Assembly (NCBI GenBank): GCA_947095585.1
Contig: OX352765.1
Coordinates: 87,256,965-87,320,964, forward strand
Direction: 5' to 3'
DNA length: 64,000 nucleotides
Source: Nephrocerus scutellatus
Taxonomy: Eukaryota > Arthropoda > Insecta > Diptera > Pipunculidae
The stretch's first letter is position 1. Each line of letters begins with the position of its first letter. Below are positions 44,614 through 55,330 of this stretch, piece after piece. The notes beneath the pieces are model-generated. The model was not told the DNA's origin. It saw only the letters and a program-made list of their open reading frames with translations, and made no database searches. A program made the translations under genes and the position numbers.

Positions 44614-47600
44614 ATGTACTTTTTGCAAATAACGGTTATTTTGTTTATCGCCCATTTTGTGATGATCGTGGTACGCGCTGATTATTTTCCTGAATGTGAT
44701 GAATATGAAGAAGGCAGTTTTATCGCCAGCCCGAAAGACTGTAAAAAATACATTTATTGCAACAACGATGAATCGTCGGAGGGTGAATGCCCGTCGGGAA
44801 TGCTTTTCAATGCTGAAGGGGGAAATTGTGATATTGCGGAGAATGTTAATTGTGAAATTGGCCAGCCAACAACAACAACAACAACAACAACAGCGACTAC
44901 AACTACAACCACCACTACAACGACGACAACTAATGCCCCTACTACTACTAGCAGTACCTCCGCCACTACCAGCACCAGCCCCGCCACACCAGCACCGACT
45001 TCAACAACGACAAATGCAGTAGCGACAACCGAAACCATGCAAGAACTTCAAACAACCATAACCTTACCAGAAACATCTCCAGTTGAACCCACATTCAAGC
45101 CAACAGGATCGGTCTCATCCACATTAGCAACACCTACAACATTGGAACAACACCCCATTATCACGCTAGACAATTGTCCACAAACCGATGATCCTTTGCA
45201 TGTTGCCTTAATTCCGAATAGAAAGTCCTGTTCGGGCTATTATCTCTGCTACCATGAAACACCAATTGAAATGCAGTGCGCAGATTATTTACACTTTAAT
45301 CGGAACACTTTGAAATGTGACTTTCCCGAGAATGTCCAGTGTATGGTAAGTTGAGAAGTTTAATAATTATTTTTGGTGGAGAATTTTAAAGTTTAATTGC
45401 GTAAGTTGGCTCCTAGTGTACTAAGAACTATGAACTTTGCATAATCTAATTAGAAAAGAGTCTAGTTTAAGCTAAAATTGTTGACATAAGGTCTGTACTC
45501 TTCATTCACTAAGTTATTAGGACTAAGGAAAATATATCAGCGTAGCTTATAGCTAAGGTCTGCACTGTTGTCTGTTGAACCACTAACTATTAAGTATAGG
45601 ACTTCGTACCGACCCTGATAGCACTTACATCAATTCTTTTTAAGGCCATGGAAATGCTGATTAACTATCAGCTCATTAAAATATCTTAAAATTAATGAAA
45701 TTGTTAGTGACCGGCAGTACGAATTTCGTGGGCAACGTTCTACAGGTAATTTGATGGCATATCTCAAAACTGACCAGAGGAACCGGGCTGTGCGTCAATT
45801 TGGTGAAAGCAAAGTCATTTCACTCGATATTTCCAAGGTATTTGACATCAAGATCTTTTGTCCAAAATGCATGTTTATGGAGTCGATGAAAAACTGCTTC
45901 ATTGGATTATAAGCTATCTTTTGGACCGCTCACTTTAAGTTGTATTGGACGGTTTCGAATCTGAAATTCACCACACAAATGCTTGCGTTCCCCAGGGTTC
46001 TGCTCTGTCTCCGACGCTCTTTCTCATTTATTATTAATGATCTCTTATCCATTACTTCTAATTCAATTCACTCTTTCGCTGATGACAGCGCACTCAGCTT
46101 CTCATATAAGTTTAAGAAACGTCCTTCCACCTCTCATGTGAAATCAAACAACTACATATATTAAGCACGTTTTGTCCTGGACAGCATAATATAATGGTGA
46201 GATAATAATAGAGTAGAATATAACGCTTCCAAAACCCGATGCCATCTTCATCTGAATTACATCTTGAACCGTTTTAGGAAACCTAAACACTTCGCAGCAT
46301 TCTTAGCGATGCTTGAAGCTTCAACCGCAATATTCGTTATGCTCTAAACTAAATGGTCATTAGTTTACCCTCAAGACCATCTTCGGACGTACAGTTAAGT
46401 TCAGAGATTCGTTCTGCAGACGTACAACACGTTTGTTGAATGCTTTGCTAAGCTCTGTTTTCCTCATCGCAACTATCCACAAGCACTCAAATACAAGCGC
46501 ACCTCCTCTTATCTTCTCATTTTCCATAACTCGTACGCTGTGCCAAGCACATATCCGAGCATTAGTGCGAAAATTTAAAAAAAAAACAGCGTGCAGCTTA
46601 AGTCGTAATAGCAAGGTCTTTACTCTTAAGCCATGTTAGGACTTAGGAAATTAAAGCAGCGCGTTCCTAAAGTCGTAGTTTTTGTGTGGAAAATATTCGA
46701 CCCTAGGAATTTTGTCGTCTCATTATGTCGATTTCGATTCGCACCGTGAGTTGTCGACACACGAGTTTTGTATTTTTTCTGAGTTTCTCTGTTTCTTCTA
46801 CTACGCTTTAACAAATTTATATTAGCTCTCAAATGTCATTTGTGTCATAATCACATGCATATAACCTCACAAAACAAGTCTCCGTTCTAACTTAGAAAAA
46901 CATGGACTTGTGACACGGGGCATTGTCTTGGTGGAACAGCAACAGAATGTGAGGCCATTTTTTTCTTGATTTCTACACTCAATCGATCCAATAATGTCAT
47001 GTAATATTCGCTATTGATAGTTTTACCTTTCTCAAGATAGTCGAAAAGCAACTTGCACATGCCCAAATTTTCTTGCAAAATTGTAAACATACTACCTTCT
47101 GATATCTTTAAGGTGACAGCTATCTCATGCAACTTCACTTTACGAATAGCAGTCAATAATAGCTGATTTCCCTGAGTATCCATAACGGTTATTAAGCTAC
47201 TGTTTGGCTTTAACAGTATTTTCCCGCCATCAAAAAACAATGTTTAATCAACACACGAAATTTTTTTTGTATCTATTGTTTTGAAAATAAGATAAATAGC
47301 GTTACTGAAACAACTGTAACCTGTAAAGTGTCATAAAATTTTGAGACGTGTCGTTTGAACGTTGGTACTATCCAGAAATCATATGAGTCTGTCAACAGTG
47401 CTGCCATGTATTTGTCAGACCACAAAAACAAATCACAATTTAATCTAAAATTAAGTAAATTCATTTATTTCTACTCTCATTTTCAGGCCGAACGACCAGA
47501 TCCCAAACAATGCTTGCCACATGTCACCGACTTTTACCCACATCCGGACAAATGTCAATATTTCTATTTTTGTATGAGAGGGTTTTTGACACTACAACAG

Positions 47601-47690
47601 TGTCCGCACTTTTATGGCTGGGACATTGAACGAAGATCGTGCATCCTACTGACCGAAGCTAAATGTTACAGAAATGCTCGCAGATCCTAA
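44614..47690 (+). CDS. Peritrophin-like protein 6: CBM14, Thr-rich linker, CBM14, CBM14
   Basis: Exons 44614-45345 and 47487-47690, joined in phase 0 (donor ATG|GTAAGT, acceptor TTTTCAG|GCC), giving 311 residues. The ATG at 44614 opens a good signal peptide (MYFLQITVILFIAHF). CBM14-1 is at about residues 26-80. A linker of Thr runs and Ser/Pro follows (about 84-180), then CBM14-2 (about 187-243) with the subfamily motif TDDPLHVALI. CBM14-3 is on exon 2 (QCLPHVTDFYPHPDKCQYFY). Without exon 2 the reading frame stops three codons after the donor. The 2.1-kb intron holds LINE and mariner debris. AATAAA at 47750. A secreted chitin-binding role is inferred from the domains. Confidence 0.85.
45690..46575 (+). 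mobile_element. Jockey-like LINE copy 2, RT fragment
   Basis: Contains ESKVISLDISKVFDIK near 45800 and SIHSFADDSALSFSYKFK near 46070, closely related to 7520-7830 in jockey-like copy 1. A 3' tail CTGTGCCAAGCACAT.TCCGAGCATTA near 46540 matches the tail at 51735. Frames are broken. Confidence 0.75.
46880..47350 (-). pseudogene. Mariner-family transposase remnant
   Basis: The minus-strand frame 47240-46887 contains KLHEIAVTLKISEGSMFTIL (helix-turn-helix type), LGMCKLL and GKTINSEYYMTLLDRL. One base shift later it reads FHQDNAPCH, the mariner block holding the second catalytic Asp. The 5' part is lost and a frameshift precedes the HQDNAP block, so it is dead. Sits in the intron of gene 6. Confidence 0.8.
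47487..47690 (+). other. Exon 2 of gene 6 (third CBM14)
   Basis: Starts after TTTTCAG with GCC GAA CGA and encodes 67 residues ending NARRS, then TAA. It holds a full six-cysteine CBM14. Its counterparts are 52051-52248 in gene 7 and the fused third domain of gene 8. Confidence 0.85.
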
Positions 47691-48224
47691 TGAATATCCT
47701 ATCTATGTTAAGCCAATAATGTTGGGCATACAAAGTGAAATACGCCAATAAAACTGATGCATCATTCCTATTAAACCTTATTGGATTTTTTTTTATTAAA
47801 AATATCATAAATTTTTATTAAGAAACAACTCTGAGTTTCGTTTCTGGTCTTTTCTGGTCTTAAGGATTGTTGAACTGAAATGATGGCCGACTAAAACCGA
47901 CTAAAACCGAATGAAACCCGCTGAACCTGACTAAAAACCGGCTGAAACCGATTACAACCGACTGAAACCGACTGACAAAGTAAATTTCAGTTCACAACTT
48001 ATAGCTCTTTCGATTTTCAGAGTAGAGTTAAGATTTCTCTCTCGTGGTTTTGGTTTGAAGTTTTATTTGCAAACTGTACCCGGGGAACGGTTCGATTTTG
48101 CGTTTTATTTGCAAGGTTTTGGAAAGGACACTGTAACTTTGCTAAACGTCGGCAATCGACGGATAAGCTTTCGTTTACTCAGAAAGATGACAAAGAGAGA
48201 GCAATCAGACTAATTTCTGAGTTT
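47691..48224. other. 3' flank of gene 6 with short repeats
   Basis: AATAAA near 47750. A minisatellite of about 10 bases (ACTGAAACCG / ACTAAAACCG) covers 47885-47980. The block 48020-48150 (TTCTCTCTCGTGG, AAACTGTACCCGGGG) recurs near 61590-61640 and belongs to an unclassified dispersed repeat. Confidence 0.55.
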
Positions 48225-48640
48225 GTTGTTCTTGTCAAATTTGGTTTCGATGCGGCGTTCTATTCTTGCCTGCAATTCCCTGGTGACCAGGGACCCAAGC
48301 GAGATTCACCTTGTGAAGCCCTGCCAGGGATTGCAGAGCGTCGTAGCAGCGATAGTGCTTTCAGTCCTGCTTGACCTGATACCTAAACAGGCAATTCTTT
48401 GTAGCTTCTGAAGCTTAATTACCGTTGTCCGTTCAAGAACTTTCGAACGATAGCCGCGTACATGATAATAGGTCTCACCATCATAGTATAAATACATCCA
48501 ATGTATCATTTTAGGATTAAGATCATAAGTTCTGCCGTTGAGGCGTCTACTGGCCCACACGGCCCTAGTGGCACATTCGATGGCGGACTTGATATGAGAA
48601 TTCCAGTTTAGTCGTTTATCAAGGATGATTCCAATAAACT
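48225..48640 (-). mobile_element. LINE RT C-terminal fragment
   Basis: The minus-strand translation has ASRRLNGRTYDLNPKMIHWM and TTVIKLQKLQRIACLGI, which fit the C-terminal LINE pattern (GL.P.M..W.Y, LQKLQR.AC..I). 5'- and 3'-truncated. Confidence 0.6.
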
Positions 48641-49320
48641 ATTTATCTTGCTGTCAGTGCGTGCCCTATGGTTAGAAGCATTAGGGTATGTGTGTGGAAC
48701 ATAAGTAGATCCTTGACGAGTGCCTTGTGGATTCGTGCCGCTACTGGCCTATCAGCAAGTTTGTATGGGGTTAGTGTGGTAATGATGTTGAGGAGGTTGA
48801 TATAGTGGGTCGCTAGGTATTTTTTGTATGAGGTTGACTCGAAGACAGTGCATTTGATAGATAGCAGAGATTTTGTGATAGGTGGAGGGGGGTTTGGCGG
48901 TATCTTCAGGTGGGTCTTAGATAGTTTTGGTGCTCAGTTGGGTAGGGGTAGTGTGTTGGGGACAGTGTGGTGGGGCAACCGGGCAACGCTTCCTCTAGTT
49001 TAAAACAAAGAGAAAAGCTTCAGGGCCAAACTAAATACAAATAAACCCGGACTAAATTAAAAAAAAGATCGCAGACAAATAAAAACTCTATTCGAATGCA
49101 CTCTTAAATGTTTACATTCTTTCTTTTTTATCTTTTTTTTTCTGGAAACTTTAATTAGCTGAGCTTTAAGTTGTGTAGCATTGTTATAGAAGGATTACGA
49201 AATTGCCTATAGGAAGGTTTATTTACCTAAAATAACATAATTCTTATCACGACTTTGTTGTTGTTTTTTTTTTCGTTTTTTTTTTCAATTTGATTTGTTA
49301 CACGAATTAATCGAAATTTT
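48641..49320. other. G/T-rich then AT-rich flank upstream of gene 7
   Basis: 48660-48990 is unusually rich in G and T on the + strand, with several GGGG runs whose loops are too long for a strict quadruplex motif. 49080-49320 is AT-rich with T tracts. No gene seen. Confidence 0.35.
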
Positions 49321-49571
49321 TATCAAAAATACTATATAAACAGCACTTGCAGCCGCTAACAGTAGATAATTTCGGGCAAAATGACATGATACAAAAATCC
49401 ACGAGTTAATTGATTTATTAATCATCCAACATCCAAAAACAAAGCAATATCCAGCAAAGTTGTTGCAAAAGGTGCATAAATTTGGGCGAACTTTTTCGAT
49501 TTCATTATTCAGTGCAATATTGTGTCGCTGTGCAAAACTTAGAAAAACAATTTACCGATATTTTATTAACA
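49321..49571 (+). promoter_or_regulatory. Promoter and leader of gene 7
   Basis: TATATAAA at 49333-49340, with an initiator-like AACAGTAG near 49359-49366, and the ATG at 49572. The leader is about 210 bases and contains no spliced first exon that I can see. Confidence 0.6.
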
Positions 49572-52248
49572 ATGGAAAATACCAGAATATTTTTTGTGAT
49601 ATTACTTGTGTGCTACATTGTATCATTTGGCCAATGTGTTTACTATGAGGAGTGCGATGCGGTTGGCACTTCTACAGGGTCATTAGTACCCAGTTCGGAG
49701 AGTTGTAGTAAATTTATTTACTGTGATGGCGAAAATTCATTTGTAGGTGATTGCCCCCCTGACAACTACTTTCGTCCAAGTAATCGAACGTGCGTTGAAA
49801 TGGATGATGAATCTGGATGCGATATTTTAAATGTCACTTCGATACTTTCAAGTCATACAACTTCTCAAACAGAATTCGAGCTTACTAGTACAACAACTCC
49901 AACAAATACCGCATCGTTTGTCACGCCCCCTGAACTAACTGCAAAACCAACAACGCCGACAACAACAACAACTAATTATAACCCAAGAAGTACAAAGAAA
50001 TCTTCAACTTTAACTGCAACAGCGACATCATCTCCAACGACAACAACGACATTGTCAAATGGGAACAATCCCTCTGGATGTCCACCCACAGACGATCCAC
50101 TAAATATCGTCTTTCTAGCAAATCCCCAATCCTGTTCGGATTACTTTGTTTGTTACCATGGCCAACCTTTTGTTATGCATTGCGCTAATCTCTTGCATTT
50201 TGATGTTCGGAATGGTCGATGCGATTATCCAGAGAAGTCCAAGTGTGTGGTAAGTTAACTTCCATTAATTTAAAAAAAACTGTAAAAATAGTTACCATGT
50301 TGAAATCAGGCCCAAAAAAATTCCCCATAAAAAGTACCTTACAAGTAGATGAGATGAGTTTGGACACGAACCGCCACTACTTTCGTGTTTCGTTAATGGT
50401 TATACTACCATACCAATAAAAACTGAAAACGATTTTTTTTTTAATGTCCGTTATTATTCAAAATTTTAACTATTGAGTACTTGAAAGAAAGAAAACTTGG
50501 AATATCATCATATTTGGCTCTACAACCGTGGTCCGGTCCTGGCCTCCCTTAGAATATGAGGGGTTTTTTTTTGTCGGAGAAATCAGAGTAATCCATGTTT
50601 CGAGATATCCGATAAATCCGATAATTTTTTTCTCTGATGAGATCTGTCGGATTAAAAAAATTATCTGCACTTTTTTAATATCAGAGAAAAGTTTTATTTC
50701 TCACTTGAATGCTCCATAGTAGTTGAAATGTCTCATGTTTAAAGAAACAAACAACTACAGCTGTTAAAAAATGTTCTGTACATTTTTTCAGAGTATAAAG
50801 ATCATAAACGAGAATTATCGGAGCGTAAAAAAAACACCTCAGAGAATACAATTTTTCTCGGAGATTGAAAAAAAACACAAATCTGTATTCTGACACTTAA
50901 CTTATCTCTCCGATTACTCCGACACAAAAAAAAACAGCCATGATTTATACAAAATGCTTTTGGAAACTCATGCATTTGATAATTCTGATACATCAGAATT
51001 TAATCTGCCTGGTTATAACTTGGTGTCATTATTTTTCCCTTGACGCGGACTCGCAATCTATGTCCGGAGTGGGGTTGCGTATCAGCTTTTGCCTCAATTC
51101 AGCCAAAGTTCCAATCCGGAATTTAATTTTATTTGGTTCAAAGTAAAGGTACAACAGCGCAACATACACTACTGTTTCCTTTGCAGGAGCCCCCACTTAG
51201 ACAGTGTTTCAACTCAGAGCGAGTTTGTCACAAAACATCGTAAAAATTAAATCGTTATTGCGGCCGATTTCAATGTACACAATTTTGGGTGGCTTCGCCA
51301 TTCTGGCCAGAAACACCCGTAGGAAGGTGTGTTGAGTTATTCGCTGAGTTTAATCACTTTACTCAGCTTGTAAATGAGCCTACACGAATACCTGACATTG
51401 CATATCATTCCGCAAACACCCTTGACTTGTTCCTTACCTCTCGTCCTGATAAATACTCCATCAATGTATTATCGCCTCCAGGCTCGTCAGACCATTGTGT
51501 AGTATCAGCTAATTTCTCGTTAATAAACCACGTAGTTAGAGAAAAAAACTGCCATCAAAACAGTATGGCAATACGAGAAAACCAATTGGGACGGCCTTAA
51601 CAACTTCTTTGGGAGAATTAACTGGTCGCTATTGTTTCGCGTAAGAAAGGTGGATGCTGCACCTGATGCAATCACAAACATCATCCTTATTGATAAACCT
51701 CTTTTTTCCTCCTTTTCCTTAACGCCCACGCTGTGCCAAGCATATGGCCGAGCATTATAAGGGTGCGAACCCCTTTAAGCGTGCGCGATTTATAACAAAA
51801 ACATAGAAGTTTAGCCAAACAAATAAGTATCTAATTGGAAAATGGGCTTTATATACGATAGCGAGGAGTTTTTGACAGGACGGAGAAAATAAAAATTTAT
51901 TTTTTCTTTTGTTTGAAGCAAGAAATGTTAAAAGCCTGATTTTTTCTCGGTTTCTATGGGTAACTTTATTTTAAAGAAAGGGAAAGAATTCGTAGACTTT
52001 AAGCACAGTTTCTATTAATATTCTTATAATAAATTTGAAATGTATTTCAGGCCAATCGTCCAAATCCCCGAGAATGCCAGCCTCATGTCATTGACTTATA
52101 TCCATATCCTGATAATTGTCAATATTTCTATTACTGTTATAATGGCTTCATGAAGTTACAGCAATGTCCCTTCTTTTTCGGTTGGGACGTCGAGCAAAGA
52201 AAGTGTCTGCCGATGCATGACACTAAATGTTATCAAAAGAAAAATTAG
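49572..52248 (+). CDS. Peritrophin-like protein 7: CBM14, Thr-rich linker, CBM14, CBM14
   Basis: Exons 49572-50249 and 52051-52248 join in phase 0 (GTG|GTAAGT; ATTTCAG|GCC), giving 291 residues. MENTRIFFVILLVCYIVSFG is the signal peptide. CBM14-1 spans about residues 27-85, followed by a Thr/Ser/Pro linker to about 165. CBM14-2 begins GCPPTDDPLNIVFLANPQSC. CBM14-3 is on exon 2 (ECQPHVIDLYPYPDNCQYFY) and ends YQKKN. It is the closest paralog of gene 6, with intron position and phase identical. The intron carries LINE debris and an inverted-repeat element. AATAAA near 52284. The function is inferred from the domains. Confidence 0.87.
50558..50939. mobile_element. Inverted-repeat (MITE-like) element
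   Basis: The left end GGGGTTTTTTTTTGTCGGAG and the reverse complement of the right end (GGCTGTTTTTTTTTGTGTCG) match over about 35 bases with few differences. The interior is AT-rich and non-coding. Target duplication not clear. Confidence 0.55.
51160..51795 (+). mobile_element. Jockey-like LINE copy 3, internally deleted
   Basis: 51289-51600 encodes the endonuclease end (NEPTRIPDIAYHSANTLDLF, SPPGSSDHCVVSANFSL), matching 6440-6590 of copy 1. Near 51700 it joins directly to the element's 3' tail (GCCGAGCATTATAAGGGTGC), skipping the whole RT. Confidence 0.75.
52051..52248 (+). other. Exon 2 of gene 7 (third CBM14)
   Basis: Starts after GTATTTCAG with GCC AAT CGT and encodes 65 residues with six cysteines, then TAG. 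It has no ATG, so ORF callers miss it. Confidence 0.85.
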
Positions 52249-52379
52249 GTTAAAAGTAAAAACAATTAATTTACAATTTTTAAAATAAATAATTGTCAAT
52301 CTTTAAACAGTTTTATTATTGTCCACCCAATTGTTGATTTTGGATGGATTTGAATTATGAGTTAATGTGGTACGGCTAA

Positions 52380-52960
52380 AAACCTGTGGACTATAAATAG
52401 GACTCCAATTACACCGACTTAAATACAGATCGGTGCGCATAATTTTGGAAACATCCAGTTCCACTTCCAGGAGATTTCATAATGTCTTGAGCGACATACA
52501 TGCTTTTAAGCTTCGTCGTCAAAAAGCTTTATGGCGTGAGTGCGATAAAATAAGCGCTAATGTCCTCATACCAATATTAGCTATGTATGGAATATCCCAT
52601 TATCAGGAGTTAAATCTCGGCATCCACGCCATGAAAGACCGAATCGACTAAGGGGAGATGTACTGTAACATAACACAGAACATTAAACAAGTGTACATTT
52701 CCAATGTTGAGTCCAAAAAAAACACCCAAAATAAATTTCCATATAAATTCTCTAATCGACCAAAAGTATACTGAATTCCACTATAAATGCTGAAATATGA
52801 AAACACATACAAAGCACTGCAACCCAACAACAAAATAGCCCAAATCGTAAAGCAAGCAGCGCTGCCTACAGCGCACAGCGCACAACGCACACAGAACGCA
52901 GTCAATATAGTATGAAATCATCTGATGGCGGGAAAAAAAATTCGTATGTGATCCGCGCGA
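52380..52960 (+). mobile_element. Possible LTR-retrotransposon 3' end
   Basis: A 72-codon ORF ends at 52651 and is followed at once by a purine tract (AAGGGGAGATG) and TGTAACATAACACAG, the layout of a polypurine tract and 3' LTR start. No second LTR is seen, so this is a fragment at best. Confidence 0.3.
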
Positions 52961-52969
52961 CCCCGCAGG

Positions 52970-53165
52970 CCGATCACTCTCAAATTTTAAAAGAAAGTAT
53001 TGTCACCGGAAATAAACATGTGTGCAAAATTTCAATAAAATCGGTCTTTGGGAAGTGGGTTAAAAATTGATCACAAGATCTGACCAGCCAGCCCGCCAGC
53101 CACGGGCACGCAAAGTTAATATAGAGAATTTAAAAAATATCCCTAAAAAAGGGTAGGCACACTTT
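52970..53165 (-). repeat. Dispersed repeat family R, copy 3
   Basis: The reverse complement contains CTTGTGATCAATTTTTAACC, ACTTCCCAAAGACCGATTT and TTTGCACACATG, as in 54590-54655. Confidence 0.65.
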
Positions 53166-53204
53166 AAAAACAAACTTTTAAATTTTTTTATTACTAGACA
53201 TTTA

Positions 53205-53395
53205 TAACTTAGTTTGTTTGTCTTTTGGAAGTGTTTTGTGGGTCTTTTGGGAGCTATTTTTGGGGTCTTTTGAGGGTATTTTGCTGGTACCTCGGGAGTT
53301 TTTAGATGGTCTTTTAGGGATTTTTTGGAAGGTTTTAGGAGGTAATTTTGAGGGTATTTTTAAAGTTTTTTGGTAGGTTTTTTTGGAATTCTTTC
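53205..53395 (-). repeat. GACC-rich minisatellite, opposite orientation
   Basis: GGTCTTTTGGGAG-type units, the reverse complement of the array at 23140-23405. The minus-strand K/T/P-rich ORF across it is a by-product. Confidence 0.7.
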
Positions 53396-54141
53396 TTCTT
53401 TCCCTTTCCTTCTCTTTATAAAGCATTCTGAGTTATCCAGTTGTGACATTTTATTGCGCATTGAACTTAACGTCGTGCGATAACATTCCATCGATCGAAT
53501 TTAATATCTCCCTTTACTCGTCTGATCATTTTACATATATTTATTACATTTTAGTATATTACATAACGAGCAAGGAAAGTGGAGTTTATCGTGCGAGGTC
53601 GAAGATTGACAATCTAACGAGCACGATGAGCACTTTTCTGCGAGTCATGTACGCTATTTTTCACACGTCCAAACCGGTTATTCTGCTAAATCGAGAGAGA
53701 AGCAGAAATGTGAGAATGTGTGTTCGCTGATCACTGTGACTGCAGTAAATAACAAAAGACGTTTATATGATAACATAACTAGAGTGCGTATGGGCCAAAA
53801 CCTTCTCTATAGAAAGCCCAACTCTACGCATACTAATGCTGTAAACCAATCCAAAACGCATGTGTGTTTGTGGGATGTGAATACAGTGTACAAAAAATAA
53901 GTAGTCGCAAAGAGCGAGAAACTTAAGATGTGGTAGTGCGAAACAGAAAAATTTTATATGGATTTTGCTCTTTAGTTGATTACTAATACAAATACGTTTT
54001 GGATGGTATCTGTGTACGATCGGAACAGTTGGGCTTTCTATAGAGAAGGTTTTGGTATGGGCTACTTTCGAAGCTAGTTTATAGCGTATGAAACAGTCAC
54101 TTTCGTCTATGGGCGTGTGAAAACATATTATTATCACCTGT
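53396..54141. other. Unassigned spacer with a short inverted repeat
   Basis: The segment ATGGGCCAAAACCTTCTC at 53789 pairs with GAGAAGGTTTTGGTATGGG at 54043, together with the nearby AGAAAGCCCAAC / GTTGGGCTTTCT. This gives terminal inverted repeats about 250 bases apart, possibly another MITE. No gene recognised. Confidence 0.45.
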
Positions 54142-54446
54142 GGGCGCCGCGGCTCAATGAAAATGCGCATGGCTACTGTGCATGGGTTCGTGGTTCGAAT
54201 CCTAGTAACACCAAAAGTATTTTTCACGGTATCCCACCTCTCGCGAATGGGTGACAAACGTTCCGAGAGTAAAATAACTTGTCACGGAAAGCTTCTCAAT
54301 TCGCCGTTCGGATCCGGCCTTAAATTGTAGGTCCCTTCCATTCGTGTCCAAAAATATACATGCGCAACACAAATGGTCGCGAGAAGCTAGACTTTGGACC
54401 GCAACGGTCTGTCGCACCGAATATTGTTATTATTATTATTATTATA
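54142..54446 (+). mobile_element. tRNA-derived SINE copy F, most complete
   Basis: Head GGGCGCCGCGGCTCAATG, box B GGTTCGAATCC near 54192. The body has TATTTTTCACGG, TGTCACGGAAAGCTTC, GGATCCGGCC and TAAATTGTAGGTCCC. The tail is CGAATATTGTTATTATTATT. The TTA-type short repeat at the end serves as the 3' tail instead of poly(A). Confidence 0.85.
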
Positions 54447-54534
54447 CATATAATGTTACATATTAAATCTTTTAATGACGCCAAAGAAGTATAATATCTA
54501 ACGCGCGTACACAAGTCCACACACCCACTTTTTT

Positions 54535-54960
54535 AAATTCTCTATTAACTTCGCGTGTCCATGTGTTTGTTTGTTGGTTTTTTTGTTAGGCTTGGAATCT
54601 TGTGATCAATTTTTAACCCAGTTCCCAAATTCCGATTTCATTGAAACTTTGCACAGATGCATACGATGACAACAATTTCTGATAAAATTTGGGGACCCTT
54701 GGGCTCGATGTCGGGGGGCTCCGATACAAATATTTTACAAAATTTACCCGATTTTCTTCAAATTTTGTAAAAAAAATTTCTTTCTGTAAAATTTTTGGAG
54801 TGATTGGGACCTGAGGTCCGAGGAGTGCCCATATAAATGTTTTAAAAATTAGCTTAATTTTTTTCAAATTTTAAACACATGGGTATATCCGACGGACAAA
54901 ACTTTTTGTAAAATTTTTTGGATGAATGGGCCCTGAGACCGGAGTAGCAGCAATTACAGT
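54535..54960 (+). repeat. Dispersed repeat family R, copy 4 (longest)
   Basis: Runs from AATTCTCTATTAACTTCGCG through CTTGTGATCAATTTTTAACC to two or three internal units with TTTTGTAAAATTTTTTGGA and a GACC..GAG block. Covers both the 10.3-kb and the 22.7-kb members. Confidence 0.65.
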
Positions 54961-54974
54961 AAATTTCGTATCCA

Positions 54975-55330
54975 AATGTCAAGACTTCACATGAACTCCA
55001 CTGGTTGTAGGGATCACTTCTGACAGGACCTTATTAATGTCGACTGCATAAAATCTGCTTGTCAGATATGATAATATCATATTCACGGCGCTAGGTTCGA
55101 CACTATAATGTCGAGATAGCTTATGGCATATAGTTGAATGGTAGACAGTATCAAACACTTTAGAAAAATCTAGTAGTATTAGGAATGACATTTATCCCTC
55201 ATCTAGATCATGCCGTATGTCATCTGATATTCTTATTACGGCTGTTATGCAGCTATGTTTCTGCCGGTATTTAGATTGCTTAGTTAAGATTTTATAGGTG
55301 GTGGTGAATAATGAAGTTGGAATGTTGGCT
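54975..55330 (-). mobile_element. LINE RT fragment
   Basis: The minus-strand frame 55191-54979 reads SFLILLDFSKVFDTVYHSTI, the LLDFSKAFDTV motif of LINE reverse transcriptases, followed by ILSYLTSRF. Upstream pieces extend to about 55330. Truncated at both ends. Confidence 0.65.

Larger units (their letters stand above)
45346..47486 (+). other. Intron of gene 6 filled with transposon debris
   Basis: GT-AG, 2141 bases. Contains a jockey-like LINE fragment (45690-46575, +) and a mariner transposase remnant (46880-47350, -). Similar short blocks near 45490-45535 and 46610-46660 (AGGTCT.TACTCTT, TTAGGACT.AGGAAA) flank the LINE piece. Confidence 0.7.
50250..52050 (+). other. Intron of gene 7 with nested repeats
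   Basis: GT-AG, 1801 bases. Holds a short minus-strand RTE-like LINE 3' end (50508-50550), an inverted-repeat element (about 50558-50939) and a deleted jockey-like LINE (about 51160-51795). Confidence 0.7.

Noticed and set aside
44754..45038. Val-rich minus-strand ORF
   Set aside because: Shadow of the Thr-rich linker of gene 6.
53202..53426. Lys/Thr/Pro-rich minus-strand ORF
   Set aside because: Product of the GACC minisatellite, no conserved features.
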